The notes below the pieces were generated by a model. It was not told the DNA's origin and did not search any database. It saw only the letters and a list, made by a program, of their open reading frames with translations. DNA of 64,000 nucleotides from Candidatus Aminicenantota bacterium (GTDB lineage: Bacteria; Acidobacteriota; Aminicenantia; UBA2199), in NCBI GenBank assembly GCA_026393835.1, contig JAPKZK010000113.1, positions 1-64,000 of the forward strand, read 5' to 3'. This document shows, one piece after another, positions 43,983 to 53,365 of the stretch. The position numbers were made by a program, and so were the translations under genes. How positions within the stretch are numbered: the first letter of the stretch is position 1; the number at the start of each line of letters is the position of its first letter.

Positions 43983-45323
43983 ATGAGTAAAATACTAAGA
44001 GGAAATGAAATAACCCCCGCGGAAGGAAAACTCGGCGTATTAATCCCCGGGATCGGCGCTGTGACGACTACCCTGTTGGCCGGAGTATTTTCCAGCCGCA
44101 GGGGTCTGGCAAGGCCCCTGGGTTCGGTTACCCAGACGGGTAAAATCCGGTTGGGCAAGCGGACCGATAAACGCATGGTCCCGGTCAAAGAATTCGTTCC
44201 CCTGGCCAATTTGCAAGACATGGTGTTTGGCGGCTGGGATATATTTCCCGATACAGCCTTTCAGGCGGCCGGTAGGGCCCGGGTGCTGGAACGCTCCCAC
44301 ATCGATGCGGTTAAAGAAGAACTGGACAGCATTGTACCCATGAAGGCCGTTTTCGATAAAAATTATGTGAAACGACTGGACGGCCCCAATGTAAAAACAG
44401 GTAAAAATAAAATGGACCTGGCGGAACAGGTAATGGCGGATATCGAAAACTTTAAAACAAAGAACAAGATAAACCGGGTGGTGATGTGTTGGGCCGCCTC
44501 CACCGAAGCGTATCATCAAGCATCGAAAGTGCATTACAGCCTCAGGGAATTCGAGGAAGGTTTAAAAGCAGACAATCCAGCGATCTCCTCCAGCCAGGTT
44601 TATGCTTACGCGGCATTAAGGATGGGCATTCCTTATCTTAACGGCGCGCCGCATTTGACCACGGATTGCCCGGCGCTGCTGGAATTGGCGGAAGAAACCC
44701 ATTCACCGATCTGCGGCAAGGATTTCAAAACGGGCCAGACGCTGATGAAAACCATTATCGCCCCAGGTCTCCAGGCCCGGCTGCTGGGTGTAGCGGGCTG
44801 GTTTTCCACCAATATCCTGGGAAACCGCGACGGCGAAGTATTGGATGACCCGGACTCGTTTAAATCCAAAGAGGTCAGTAAGTTGGGCGTGCTGGATACG
44901 ATTTTAAGGCCCGACATTTACCCTGAATTATACAATGATCTCTACCATAAGATACGCATTAATTATTATCCGCCCCGGGGCGACAATAAGGAGTCCTGGG
45001 ATAATATCGATATTTTCGGGTGGATGGATTATCCCATGCAGATAAAAATCAATTTCCTGTGCCGCGACTCGATCCTGGCCGCGCCGGTGATGTTGGATTT
45101 GATATTGTTTTCCGATTTGGCGCAGCGGGCCGGTATGCACGGCATCCAGGAATGGCTTTCTTTTTATTTTAAGTGCCCCATGGTAAAAGAAGGTCTTTAT
45201 CCTGAGAATGACCTGTTTGTACAGCGGGATAAATTAGAAAATACGCTCCGTTACATGATGAAAGAGGAATTGATCCACCATACGGGCCTGGATTATTATT
45301 ACGATCTGGAAGATGCGGAATAA
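43983..45323 (+). CDS. Inositol-3-phosphate synthase
   Basis: A 446-aa NAD-dependent isomerase converting glucose 6-phosphate to myo-inositol phosphate. The N-terminus has the cofactor motif LGVLIPGIGAVTTTLLAGV; the core has NGAPHLTTDCPALLELAE and GKDFKTGQTLMKT, the phosphate-binding block with the conserved Lys residues. AAAGGAGG precedes the ATG. Together with the cytidylyltransferase it would make CDP-inositol for inositol phospholipid or di-inositol phosphate. The final phosphotransferase is not in the window. Confidence 0.93.
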   Translation: MSKILRGNEITPAEGKLGVLIPGIGAVTTTLLAGVFSSRRGLARPLGSVTQTGKIRLGKRTDKRMVPVKEFVPLANLQDMVFGGWDIFPDTAFQAAGRARVLERSHIDAVKEELDSIVPMKAVFDKNYVKRLDGPNVKTGKNKMDLAEQVMADIENFKTKNKINRVVMCWAASTEAYHQASKVHYSLREFEEGLKADNPAISSSQVYAYAALRMGIPYLNGAPHLTTDCPALLELAEETHSPICGKDFKTGQTLMKTIIAPGLQARLLGVAGWFSTNILGNRDGEVLDDPDSFKSKEVSKLGVLDTILRPDIYPELYNDLYHKIRINYYPPRGDNKESWDNIDIFGWMDYPMQIKINFLCRDSILAAPVMLDLILFSDLAQRAGMHGIQEWLSFYFKCPMVKEGLYPENDLFVQRDKLENTLRYMMKEELIHHTGLDYYYDLEDAE

Positions 45324-45553
45324 TGAAATAATGCACCATCCTGGGGGGCGTCGGCGGCGTGTTTGTTTCATTGTAATCGCCTGATCCCAGGGTGGGGATA
45401 TTGATTCTAACACACCAAAATTTAATATGTCAAGCCCCCCTTCTGAACCGGGATGAGTGGGATGAAAGGATGACCAGGATGTTTATACAAATTTGACTAA
45501 TCCGGAGGCTCACCGGGATTCTTAAATCGTTTTTTTGATCAGGTTTTGGCAGG
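45324..45553. repeat. Gap with a gene-fragment echo and CTGAACCGGGATGAG repeat
   Basis: No gene. At 45338-45364, a 27-bp string GGGGGGCGTCGGCGGCGTGT... matches (26/27) part of the broken secreted gene at 54036-54062. At 45423-45488 lies a copy of the dispersed repeat with GGATGAGTGGGATGAAAGGA, also at 51196-51258 and 54702-54742. Confidence 0.65.
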
Positions 45554-46222
45554 TCAAATTTTGAACAAAATCCCCGGGGAAATGGACATCTTATCTTTGT
45601 TTTCCCATATGACCCCGGCCAGCCGTTTCAATTCTGCTTGTTTTTTCCGCTCTTCAATAATACTGAGAAACTGGAAAGATACCTGGTAAAGAAAAAGAAA
45701 CGGGTTAGTGGTTGGCATTCCAAGCCGTATTTCATGGATATCCGTTCTGGGGAATATTTCTTTCAAAATTTCACCGTCCATATGGCAATGAATGGCCGGA
45801 TGAACAATCATATTGTTAAGGATAATATTCAATTCGCCTTCATTAAAAGACTTGTCTTTTTGGCATATCTTCGATTCATTTATGTAATCCCATTCACATT
45901 GAAAACTCGAATCATATTCAAATTGAAGGTTGGCTTTATCCGAATTATTTTTTCCCCATTTTAACTCGACGGAAAAATTGGGAATATTATTGGCTGGCTT
46001 TATACTGAATTTTAACCTGGTATCGATGGAAGAAAATATAAGCTCACTACAAAATTTATTCTCTCCTTTATCTCGTGTTTTAGGAAAGTTAGTGCCCCGC
46101 TCATATATTGTATAAAAGAATGTCACAAAACAGTTTAACCACCTTTCGATATCTTTAGGCCCAGGGGAAAAGGCTCTTTTCTCTATATATTTCCAGCATT
46201 CGTAGAATTTTTTACTATCCAT
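45554..46222 (-). CDS. Unrecognised protein at the 3' end of the SIR2-HerA cassette
   Basis: A 222-aa protein without signal peptide or membrane segment. The N-terminal half has many aromatic residues (KFYECWKYIEKRAF); the middle has VELKWGKNNSDKANLQFEYD and a HCHMDGEILKEIFPRTDIHE stretch. I do not recognise the family. Its ATG lies inside the 3' end of the ATPase gene (8-bp overlap), so it is translated with the SIR2-HerA operon and likely belongs to its mechanism, for instance as a regulator or specificity subunit. Confidence 0.7.
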   Translation of the reverse strand: MDSKKFYECWKYIEKRAFSPGPKDIERWLNCFVTFFYTIYERGTNFPKTRDKGENKFCSELIFSSIDTRLKFSIKPANNIPNFSVELKWGKNNSDKANLQFEYDSSFQCEWDYINESKICQKDKSFNEGELNIILNNMIVHPAIHCHMDGEILKEIFPRTDIHEIRLGMPTTNPFLFLYQVSFQFLSIIEERKKQAELKRLAGVIWENKDKMSISPGILFKI

Positions 46223-48110
46223 TCTTCCGGGCTTCCAGGTATTTGAGTATTTTTTTCAAACGGCGCTGCACATGGGTTTTATTTTGGGTTTCAAAATCGA
46301 TATGCCTGGCATAATCCAGGTCCTCTTCGATCTCCTCTTTTGTCAGGCTGCCCAGGATATCCGCTTCCAGGTGAAAAATTTTAAAGAATTGCCGCAGTTG
46401 GGTCCAATGCCTTAAATAGTCTTTCAGATGGTCGAAAGGGATCCACCAGATCATTTTATAATCGATGAATTTATCTCTTTTTTGATCGAAAGAAAGCAGC
46501 TCTTTTTCGTTGAGTTTCTGCTGGAAAAAAATCGAATACCCATCCGCGGGTGCTTTTTTAGTTGAATCCACTTCAATGGAATCCACGATGAATTCTACTA
46601 TGTCTTTTTTACCGGGTTTGGTGATAAAGATATCTTTAAAATGGCCGGGCCGATAGGTTCCTGCTTTACCGATGAGAAAGTCGTTTGCCAGTTCCACGGC
46701 ATCCCTGTTTTCATAGCCGATAATGACTTTGTCTTTCCTTTCAATATCGAGAAAATAAGACGCCATACTGTCGAGGATTTCGGTTATTTTGAAAGGGGAA
46801 AATTTGGAATGCGCGCTGCTTAACAACTCGAATAGTTGACCGTGCTCCAGGGTAGGGTCGATATCATACCCGTAGGGATCAAGGCCGTAAGGGCTGACAT
46901 CATGAGCCCGCGCCCATTCTTTTAATGCCCTGACCTCAGTTGATTCCGGGAGAGTTTTAAAGGATTCTACGGCGGGCAATAAAAGGGGGTTAATGGCCGC
47001 GGGCCACCGGTTGCTTTCATCGGCTTCATCGCCGATCAGTATCCGATTCATGTATAAAGAGTCCACGGCGCTCATGCTTTTAAAATCGGCTACAACGCCC
47101 GAAAGGATATATTTGTCGTGATGGATTGTTTTTAATAATTCAGGGTCCATAACGGCAGTGGGTGAATCCAGGAAATCGTTTCGTACTCTTTGAAGGGAAT
47201 ATTCGATGGCCCCCGGTATATCTTTTTTTAATTGGGTTTCCGCATAATCGTATTCCAACAGCAAACGCAGCGCCTGCCTCAGGTTACCCCCTGAAAGCCG
47301 GGATATAACAGGTAGTATTTCTTTCCTGGCGGCAGCGTAGATACCCAATCTTCGTTTTAAAGTCTCCTCGATCTTTTCGAAGGCAGCCGCGGTCAAAATG
47401 ATCTTTTGTCCTTTTTGCCATTCGTATTGGCTGCCGAATGCATGTACCAGGTTAACTTCGTAAAGGGTTTTATAGGGGGTAAGGAAATCCAGGAAATCCA
47501 GGAGGAGGGTATATTCGGATGTTTGAGGTCTGAATTTATCCACTCCTTCCGCAAAGATGAACAATTTCCGGCCCTGTTTTGTTTCAATTTCCCGGATAAT
47601 AATGCGCAGTAGGGTTTTTAACGCATTGAGTTTTTTATCGATTCTTTTAAACAATGCCTCTTTTTCTTCAACTGTTTTAATTGAGATAGCCTGCCCGGTC
47701 AGGATTTCTAAGAGGGTATCCAGGTTTTTATTTTTATATTTAGGGGGTAATAAATCCCCGGGTAAATTATAGGGGGATAGAGGGATGTTTAATTTATTTG
47801 CGTATTCCAATATTTTGCCCAGGAAAACACCGAAGAATGCGCCGGTGGTATATATAGGAATTTCGGTGTCCAGGGATATTTGTATGTCATAGGTTACCGG
47901 GGCTTCCTTGAATCCTTTTTCAATAAAAGTGGTTTTACCTGTGCCGATCTGGCCGGCGATGAGGAGGTGTTTTTCATTTTCATCTTTGATCCATTTGATG
48001 AACCGGAGTTTTTTTTCTTCGTTGAGTTCGACATAGAGCAATTGAAAATCTTCTTCAGATTTCAGGGGCACTCCCAGGTCGAAGTTGATGCCGTATTTAT
48101 TTCGAATCAC
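46215..48110 (-). CDS. AAA ATPase of the extended SIR2-HerA cassette
   Basis: A 631-aa protein. Walker A is LIAGQIGTGKTTFI near residue 50-62; the Walker B region is KLFIFAEGVDKFRP near 182-195, unusual for ending in EGVD instead of DE(A/V)D. A sensor-like SGGNLRQALRLLLEYDYAE block near 275-293 recalls Orc1/Cdc6-type AAA+ ATPases. The C-terminal 200 residues are unrecognised, with aromatic-rich stretches. Its ATG overlaps the HerA stop by 4 bp. It is not part of the textbook two-gene SIR2-HerA system. Confidence 0.75.
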   Translation of the reverse strand: MIRNKYGINFDLGVPLKSEEDFQLLYVELNEEKKLRFIKWIKDENEKHLLIAGQIGTGKTTFIEKGFKEAPVTYDIQISLDTEIPIYTTGAFFGVFLGKILEYANKLNIPLSPYNLPGDLLPPKYKNKNLDTLLEILTGQAISIKTVEEKEALFKRIDKKLNALKTLLRIIIREIETKQGRKLFIFAEGVDKFRPQTSEYTLLLDFLDFLTPYKTLYEVNLVHAFGSQYEWQKGQKIILTAAAFEKIEETLKRRLGIYAAARKEILPVISRLSGGNLRQALRLLLEYDYAETQLKKDIPGAIEYSLQRVRNDFLDSPTAVMDPELLKTIHHDKYILSGVVADFKSMSAVDSLYMNRILIGDEADESNRWPAAINPLLLPAVESFKTLPESTEVRALKEWARAHDVSPYGLDPYGYDIDPTLEHGQLFELLSSAHSKFSPFKITEILDSMASYFLDIERKDKVIIGYENRDAVELANDFLIGKAGTYRPGHFKDIFITKPGKKDIVEFIVDSIEVDSTKKAPADGYSIFFQQKLNEKELLSFDQKRDKFIDYKMIWWIPFDHLKDYLRHWTQLRQFFKIFHLEADILGSLTKEEIEEDLDYARHIDFETQNKTHVQRRLKKILKYLEARKNG

Positions 48111-49885
48111 AGGTTTCTCCGACTTTGCTTGCGCATGTTCTCCACTGCCTGGACGATATCTGTTTCTTTATCTTTAGCGGACCATTCTTTCCAGAAATCG
48201 ATGGTGGCGCTGGATGGCTTGCAACGAGGTTCGGATATTTTAATTTTGGTGGGTAAAAGTACGGAATCGCCGACGATCAAGGCTTCGCCGATTTCCAGGA
48301 CGGGGAGTATATCGGCGAATGTTTCCAGGCTTTCCGGCAGCAGCTTTTTGACTATGGCCTGATCTTCGGCATTGGTCAATCGGAGCACGATAAAATTATT
48401 GCACTGGCTTAAAATCGTGTCGCTGACCTCCGAGGGTCGTTGGCTGACGACAAAGAGTCCCACGCCGTATTTTCTGCCTTCTTTGGCAATTTTTTCAAAA
48501 TTTTCCAGCGCCCTTCGTTCGATGGAATTGGTTTCGCTGCGTTTGGGCAGATATTGGTGGGCTTCGTCGCATATAAAAGCGATGGGTTGGCGTTTGTCGG
48601 CATCCATCCAGAATTGAACCTGGTAAATGAGCCGCGCGGCGAGTCCGACGATGACGGGTAAAATATCGGCGGGAACTTCGGAAAAATCGATGATCTTGAT
48701 CTGTTTCTTCTCTCCTTTGAATCCCATCAAGTTTTCGGCTAATTGGTGCATCGAATTGTATCGATGGTATGCGGGGGGAGCTTGAAATAAGAAGCCGTAC
48801 CGTTTATCGCTAATTTTGCTTTCAAGTCTTACCAGGAGGCGGCTGAATTGTCCGAAGAATTTTCCCTGTTTCAATCCCCTGTCGCCTTGCACCATTTGTT
48901 CATCATAAAATTGAATATTTTTTAATACGGATTCCAGGGAGAAAGGAACGGGGCTGTCAATGGTAAAGGATTTTAGAACCTGTGTTTTTCCTTCTTTTGT
49001 AAGGACATCTTTTTTGGCTTTGATGACCGCTTCATAAAAGACCAGCGCCTGGTTATGGGCGGTGAATTCGGAGCGATCCACAAACATGGTTTGCAGTTCG
49101 TCGGCATTCAGCAGCCAGTAAGGTAAGAATAATACGGACCGATCGCCGCCGTCGAGGTCGTCCGGGCCGGCGATTCTCAATTGTTTGGCGTAATCCAGGG
49201 TTTTATATTCGCCGTGGAGGTCAAAAACGATGATATTGGAAGTGGGTAATTGCGCAGCCTTTTCCAGTATTTTAGCGACGGCCCAGGATTTCCCCGAGCC
49301 TGTGCTGCCAAGAAGCGCCGCATGTCTTTGAAATAATTTGTTGCCCTCCAGGTAAGCCTTTGCCTTTGCCTCAGGATCAAGGGTATAATGCCCGATATCC
49401 AACGTATGCTCTCCTTTGGATTTTTCGGATACGATATTCATAAATTTTTCGAGTTCTTTACCTTCCAGTGTGTAGCATTCGGATTCGATATCCGGGACTG
49501 TAAGAATCGACCGGGTGAAATATTTTTTTTCAACTCCTTCTTTTTCCCTATAAGTCCCAATCAATAGTACCTTCACGCTGTTTATTTCAGTCATAAGCGG
49601 TTGTGTCTCCCAACCGGTATTATCGCCTGTTTGTTCAATTGCTTTGTTCTTCTTACTTTCTTCTTGTGAAATTACCGCGTCGGAGATAGATGTTTTGATA
49701 ACCCGGGTTACAATGGAAATCAACCATTCCGGGGGCGTTCCCGCGGCTTTTATGGCGACAAGGCTTCCCACATGTGCGTTTCTCAGTTTTTCCAGCTTTG
49801 CATTTATCGTTACATTCCGGGTATCGACATCCACCACATCTCCGAGAAAATATGGCGAATCATAGGTAAAATTAAATACAGGCAT
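48107..49885 (-). CDS. HerA/VirB4-type hexameric ATPase (SIR2-HerA system)
   Basis: A 592-aa DUF87/HerA helicase. An N-terminal HAS-barrel-like domain (~1-150) precedes the motor: Walker A LLGSTGSGKSWAVAK near 190-203, FDLHGEY near 220, Walker B PIAFICDEAHQYLPK near 445-458, then SQRPSEVSDTILSQCNNFIV, the arginine-finger/sensor block. AAGGAG precedes the ATG, one base after the SIR2 stop. HerA in such systems assembles with SIR2 into a large NAD-depleting nuclease complex against phage. Confidence 0.9.
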   Translation of the reverse strand: MPVFNFTYDSPYFLGDVVDVDTRNVTINAKLEKLRNAHVGSLVAIKAAGTPPEWLISIVTRVIKTSISDAVISQEESKKNKAIEQTGDNTGWETQPLMTEINSVKVLLIGTYREKEGVEKKYFTRSILTVPDIESECYTLEGKELEKFMNIVSEKSKGEHTLDIGHYTLDPEAKAKAYLEGNKLFQRHAALLGSTGSGKSWAVAKILEKAAQLPTSNIIVFDLHGEYKTLDYAKQLRIAGPDDLDGGDRSVLFLPYWLLNADELQTMFVDRSEFTAHNQALVFYEAVIKAKKDVLTKEGKTQVLKSFTIDSPVPFSLESVLKNIQFYDEQMVQGDRGLKQGKFFGQFSRLLVRLESKISDKRYGFLFQAPPAYHRYNSMHQLAENLMGFKGEKKQIKIIDFSEVPADILPVIVGLAARLIYQVQFWMDADKRQPIAFICDEAHQYLPKRSETNSIERRALENFEKIAKEGRKYGVGLFVVSQRPSEVSDTILSQCNNFIVLRLTNAEDQAIVKKLLPESLETFADILPVLEIGEALIVGDSVLLPTKIKISEPRCKPSSATIDFWKEWSAKDKETDIVQAVENMRKQSRRNL

Positions 49886-49886
49886 T

Positions 49887-50987
49887 TTAATCTCCTTGCA
49901 GCACTTCTTTGGTAAATGTATCTATCTGCCATATGCGTGAATTTTGAATTATTAAGGGCTTTTTAAATTGCCCATTTTCTATACAAGCATTGGGATTTTT
50001 ATCGGCGCCGGTTTCTTGATAAATAGCCCACAGGTTTTTTGATTTTTTTAGCCATTCTTTTGCATTGGAAGAAAGCGTCCTGGTTATAATAATTCCCGGT
50101 TTATCTTTTTTCCCCAACTCCTCTTTGATCTTCAGTTCTATTTGAACATCATTGAACCCGTAGCCTACAAATATGTAAGCCCCTGCGCCGGGAATCGCTT
50201 CATCCGCGTGGGTGAAGAAATCACGGTAATGTAGAGCTACATTTTCATGTTTTGTATCGCCGGGAGTAATGATCCCACGTTCATCACTGCATGTATTATC
50301 ATATACGAGAGAATTGTCTTCGAAACCCTGCATACCTTTTCCAAACCGGTTGATGGAACCATGAACTTTATGTAAGCGGATATGTTTTTTTAAGCGCTTT
50401 ACTTCAACCTTTTTTTTCGCTTTCACCAGGGATTTAATATAAACCATCTCTGCCGCGGCGCTGTCCCAATCGTAAGGTTTTCGGATTCCTCCCAAAAAAC
50501 CGGTGCAATAAGGAATTTTCAATTTATCGCAGGTATGCTCGATAAGCAGGTCATAATTTGGGGTTATAATATCCAGGAGTGGATCGCTTTCAGGAAGACC
50601 TTCTATCATTGCCTGGATTAATTTTTCGAGCGGAGGTTCTTTTTCTCCGCTCATTATTTTTAGTTTATTTTCCCTGTCAATTTTCGCGATAAAATTACCG
50701 GTTACCCGGATAATGGCTGTTAGTAACTCTTTATTATTTATGCCATTCAGTGATGTTTCCAGGTCCTTTCCATTGTCAAGATTTTCTTCCACTGTTTTCC
50801 ATTGCGCCGACGCCGGGGCGTTGGCAGATATCTCACCAGGAATTTTTTTTTTGAGCTCATCAGCCAATGCCGGCATGCCGAATCGAGGATCGATTGCACA
50901 AGATGCCCCCGTTCCGATTATCAGCAGTATTTTCTTTTTGAAAATTGCCTGCAACGCTTTATAAGCAGAATCTCTTGTTAATTCCAT
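49887..50987 (-). CDS. SIR2-domain NADase (SIR2-HerA system)
   Basis: A 366-aa protein. NAD-binding motifs: LLIIGTGASCAID (GAGAS-type) near residues 20-32, IITPNYDLLIEH with the N and D of TxNxD near 137-148, and catalytic His in LHKVHGSIN near 205-213, followed by FVGYGFND near 280. The order matches defence-type SIR2 proteins that hydrolyse NAD+. The start has no ribosome site but sits exactly 6 nt after TATAAT, suggesting a leaderless mRNA. First gene of a four-gene operon. Confidence 0.88.
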   Translation of the reverse strand: MELTRDSAYKALQAIFKKKILLIIGTGASCAIDPRFGMPALADELKKKIPGEISANAPASAQWKTVEENLDNGKDLETSLNGINNKELLTAIIRVTGNFIAKIDRENKLKIMSGEKEPPLEKLIQAMIEGLPESDPLLDIITPNYDLLIEHTCDKLKIPYCTGFLGGIRKPYDWDSAAAEMVYIKSLVKAKKKVEVKRLKKHIRLHKVHGSINRFGKGMQGFEDNSLVYDNTCSDERGIITPGDTKHENVALHYRDFFTHADEAIPGAGAYIFVGYGFNDVQIELKIKEELGKKDKPGIIITRTLSSNAKEWLKKSKNLWAIYQETGADKNPNACIENGQFKKPLIIQNSRIWQIDTFTKEVLQGD

Positions 50988-50993
50988 ACCTCT

Positions 50994-50999
50994 ATTATA
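50994..50999 (-). promoter_or_regulatory. -10 element of the SIR2-HerA operon
   Basis: A perfect TATAAT on the minus strand, with 6 nt before the ATG at 50987. The -35 region is poor (TTAAAT at 17-bp spacing). Confidence 0.55.
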
Positions 51000-51302
51000 C
51001 CATACCGGCAGGAATAATTTAAATATAAAAACATTCCATCGACACCCTTGGGGAGATTTTTATTAAATTCATGTTCAAGGGGAGGGGGAGACATACTTCC
51101 TGGTTGTCCCCTTTCCTCTCAAACATATGCCCTTCTTTCGTCCAGGGGGCTAGTTGATTTAATTTTAGCTGTAGAAGCTGATTTTTTCACAGCCATATTT
51201 AATAAGTCAAGCCTGAACCAGGATGAGTTGGATGATTGGATGACCGGGATATTTATTTAGAACCGGCCAGGAACTATTGGCCAGGCAAATGCTGTGACTG
51301 CG
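51000..51302. other. Gap between ATPase-PIN pair and SIR2 operon
   Basis: About 300 bp without a gene. It holds a copy of the GAACCAGGATGAG repeat (51196-51258) with an upstream TTTAATAAGTCAAGCC shared with 45423-45438. A hairpin, GGCCAG-GAACTATT-GGCCAG-like direct motif, lies near 51265-51288. Confidence 0.5.
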
Positions 51303-51812
51303 TCATTTTATATATAGGGTCTTCTTCACTAACTCCGGGCATAAAAATTTAATCTTTACGCCTACTTTTTCCAAAGGTTTTTTAAAAATCCACCAATCTG
51401 AATCGGATGCATTGCATATAAGCGCATCAAATTTACTTGAAACAGCGACAGCTACGAATTTCCTATCCGACCAATCGAAATTCTCCAGGCTTTTTTCTCC
51501 AGGGAATTCTAAAAATCCTCTTGTTCCATCGGTATCCGGGGTTATCTCAACCTGTTCACATATGGATTCATACCCCTGATTATCCCAGAGCCATTTGACA
51601 AAAGCATCGCCAATTCCCGGCTGACCGGCCATTCTGGCATGGTTAAAGTATTCATTAAAAATCAATCCCAGGGAATCGACAGAGAGTCGTTTTTCATTTT
51701 TTTGGATATCGATAAGGAAACGTTGGCATTCGAAAACATCCTCAAAACCGGCCTTATCATATTTATCATTGGCCACGACCAATACGTTGGTATCAATGAT
51801 ATAACTATTCAT
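51303..51812 (-). CDS. PIN-domain-like nuclease partner of the ATPase
   Basis: A 169-aa protein starting MNSYIIDTNVLVVAND, the usual PIN opening with the first acidic residue. A second acidic site is in FNEYFNHAR near 60, and WSDRKFVAVAVSS then a D-S-D-W-W near 140 complete a PIN-like acidic set. The ATG at 51812 overlaps the ATPase stop by 8 bp; an in-frame start at 51878 would lie within the ATPase gene. PIN proteins are ribonucleases. Paired with an OLD-like ATPase it resembles an effector, not a VapC toxin. Confidence 0.75.
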   Translation of the reverse strand: MNSYIIDTNVLVVANDKYDKAGFEDVFECQRFLIDIQKNEKRLSVDSLGLIFNEYFNHARMAGQPGIGDAFVKWLWDNQGYESICEQVEITPDTDGTRGFLEFPGEKSLENFDWSDRKFVAVAVSSKFDALICNASDSDWWIFKKPLEKVGVKIKFLCPELVKKTLYIK

Positions 51813-53187
51813 TTTTGCCTGACTTTCTTTTATATATTGCTTCAGACATCGCGGCCAATTCAGCCATTTCATCTCCAAAAAAGCCTTGCGGCCAATTCAA
51901 GATATTCCCATATAAATCGATTTCCAATTGTTTAAGAACCGACTCCCCTTTAATGGCTTCGCAAAAATACAGGGCCGAAGAGTCGCTGCTGAATTTTTCT
52001 TCGGCAATACGCCTTTGCAGCCGTCTCAACAGGTGTTCGCTGTGGCTTTCTAAAATAATCCGGATATTCTTCTTTTCAATGGCGTCTATAAAAACATCCG
52101 CCAGTCCGGCTTGAACTTTGGGGTGTAAATGAATTTCCGGTTGCTCGATAATCAATGTAGAACCTTCCGGCGCATAATAACAAAGTGTTATTACCGGGAG
52201 TATTTGAGACACCCCGAATCCCACATCCGTTATTTTTACTTCCGGACTTTGTGAAGAGATTTTTAACAGTACCTGGTAAAGATTTCCCACCTCTACGATT
52301 TGTTGAACATGGAACTCATCGATTAATTCCAATTCTTTTAACCAATAGGCTACATACTCTTCAACAGTTAATCTTTTCTTTCCTCTTCCCTGCCCCCGGG
52401 ATATCATTTGTTTTCTTTCCCTTAATGCCAACATGGCATCAATAACCCGTTCGCCGCGCCTTCCCATATCCGCTGGTTGAGCTCCGGCCCAGGTATACTG
52501 TCTCCTGGGGTAATCCCGCAGCGGTCCTAAATAATAAATCCCGGCGAAGAGTTCTTCGAATTTCAATTGTAAATCAGATAAAAAACCTGCATTGGTATAA
52601 TAAGCCTTTACCTGGTCGGGGAATCCATAACATTTAATCGGAACCGGTAAATTCCAGGCCCTTCCTTGAGCCCGTTTAAAATCAAAGCCCCCTTTTTCTC
52701 CATTGATCAATTCCGCGGACAAACTATATTCGTACCTGTCTTTATTTTCTTTTTTCATCAAAAACCTGGATTTATCGAACGTATAGGAAAAATTATCGAC
52801 ATACATCGTACCTTGCGTTTGCTTTATCGCCGATTTAAAGGATAAATCCTTTCCTTCGAATAATGTATCATTCTTCTTTTCCGGGTTAAATATCTTAAAT
52901 GTTTTATCAAGACTCCAGTCTATTTGGAATTCCAGGGGCTCATCGATGTTATGTTTAAAGATAATATCTTTAAATGTGCCCAGTTCAAGGAAAGACCTTT
53001 CGTTTCCCAGGTCAAGTACCTGGGAGCGATCGGATGACTCAGTGGTTTGTTTCAATAAAAGTAAAAGTTGAAGTAGGCTTGTTTTCCCTGAGCTGTTGGT
53101 CCCAAAAAATCCTGTCAACTTCGAAAACCGGATATCGTTTGTCGAGCGCCAGGATTTAAATCTATCAATTCTTAATTTTGTAATCAT
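51805..53187 (-). CDS. AAA family ATPase (AAA_15/DUF3696-like, OLD-type head)
   Basis: A 460-aa SMC/RecF-like ATPase. Walker A is GFFGTNSSGKTSLLQ near residues 27-40; an ABC-type signature is in TDVGFGVSQILPV near 320-332; Walker B is STLIIEQPEIHLHPK near 345-358; the H-loop is ILESHSEHLLRRL near 380. No TOPRIM domain follows, unlike OLD nucleases; the nuclease role seems to be supplied by the separate PIN gene. AAGGAAG precedes the ATG. The pair lies just upstream of the SIR2-HerA operon, in a defence-island-like setting. Confidence 0.87.
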   Translation of the reverse strand: MITKLRIDRFKSWRSTNDIRFSKLTGFFGTNSSGKTSLLQLLLLLKQTTESSDRSQVLDLGNERSFLELGTFKDIIFKHNIDEPLEFQIDWSLDKTFKIFNPEKKNDTLFEGKDLSFKSAIKQTQGTMYVDNFSYTFDKSRFLMKKENKDRYEYSLSAELINGEKGGFDFKRAQGRAWNLPVPIKCYGFPDQVKAYYTNAGFLSDLQLKFEELFAGIYYLGPLRDYPRRQYTWAGAQPADMGRRGERVIDAMLALRERKQMISRGQGRGKKRLTVEEYVAYWLKELELIDEFHVQQIVEVGNLYQVLLKISSQSPEVKITDVGFGVSQILPVITLCYYAPEGSTLIIEQPEIHLHPKVQAGLADVFIDAIEKKNIRIILESHSEHLLRRLQRRIAEEKFSSDSSALYFCEAIKGESVLKQLEIDLYGNILNWPQGFFGDEMAELAAMSEAIYKRKSGKNE

Positions 53188-53269
53188 AATAATCTTCCTT
53201 AAGCATTCCTTTAGTATTGTATTAAATTACATCGATAATGTCAAATTGCCTGCGCCCCAGGATTTATAT

Positions 53270-53328
53270 TAAAAGCTTTGGGAAGTCCAGAAACCCTTTC
53301 TCGAAATGGTTTTTGGTCGTCGAAGACA
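53270..53328. repeat. CCAGAAACC element (copy 3)
   Basis: AAAAGCTTTGGGAAGTCCAG, then AAACCCTTTCTCGAAATGG and TTTTTGGTCGTCGAAG: a decayed copy of the inverted element seen at 22745-22800. Confidence 0.6.
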
Positions 53329-53365
53329 ATACTTGACGGCGGATTTAGGCCAACGCGCCGCGTGC

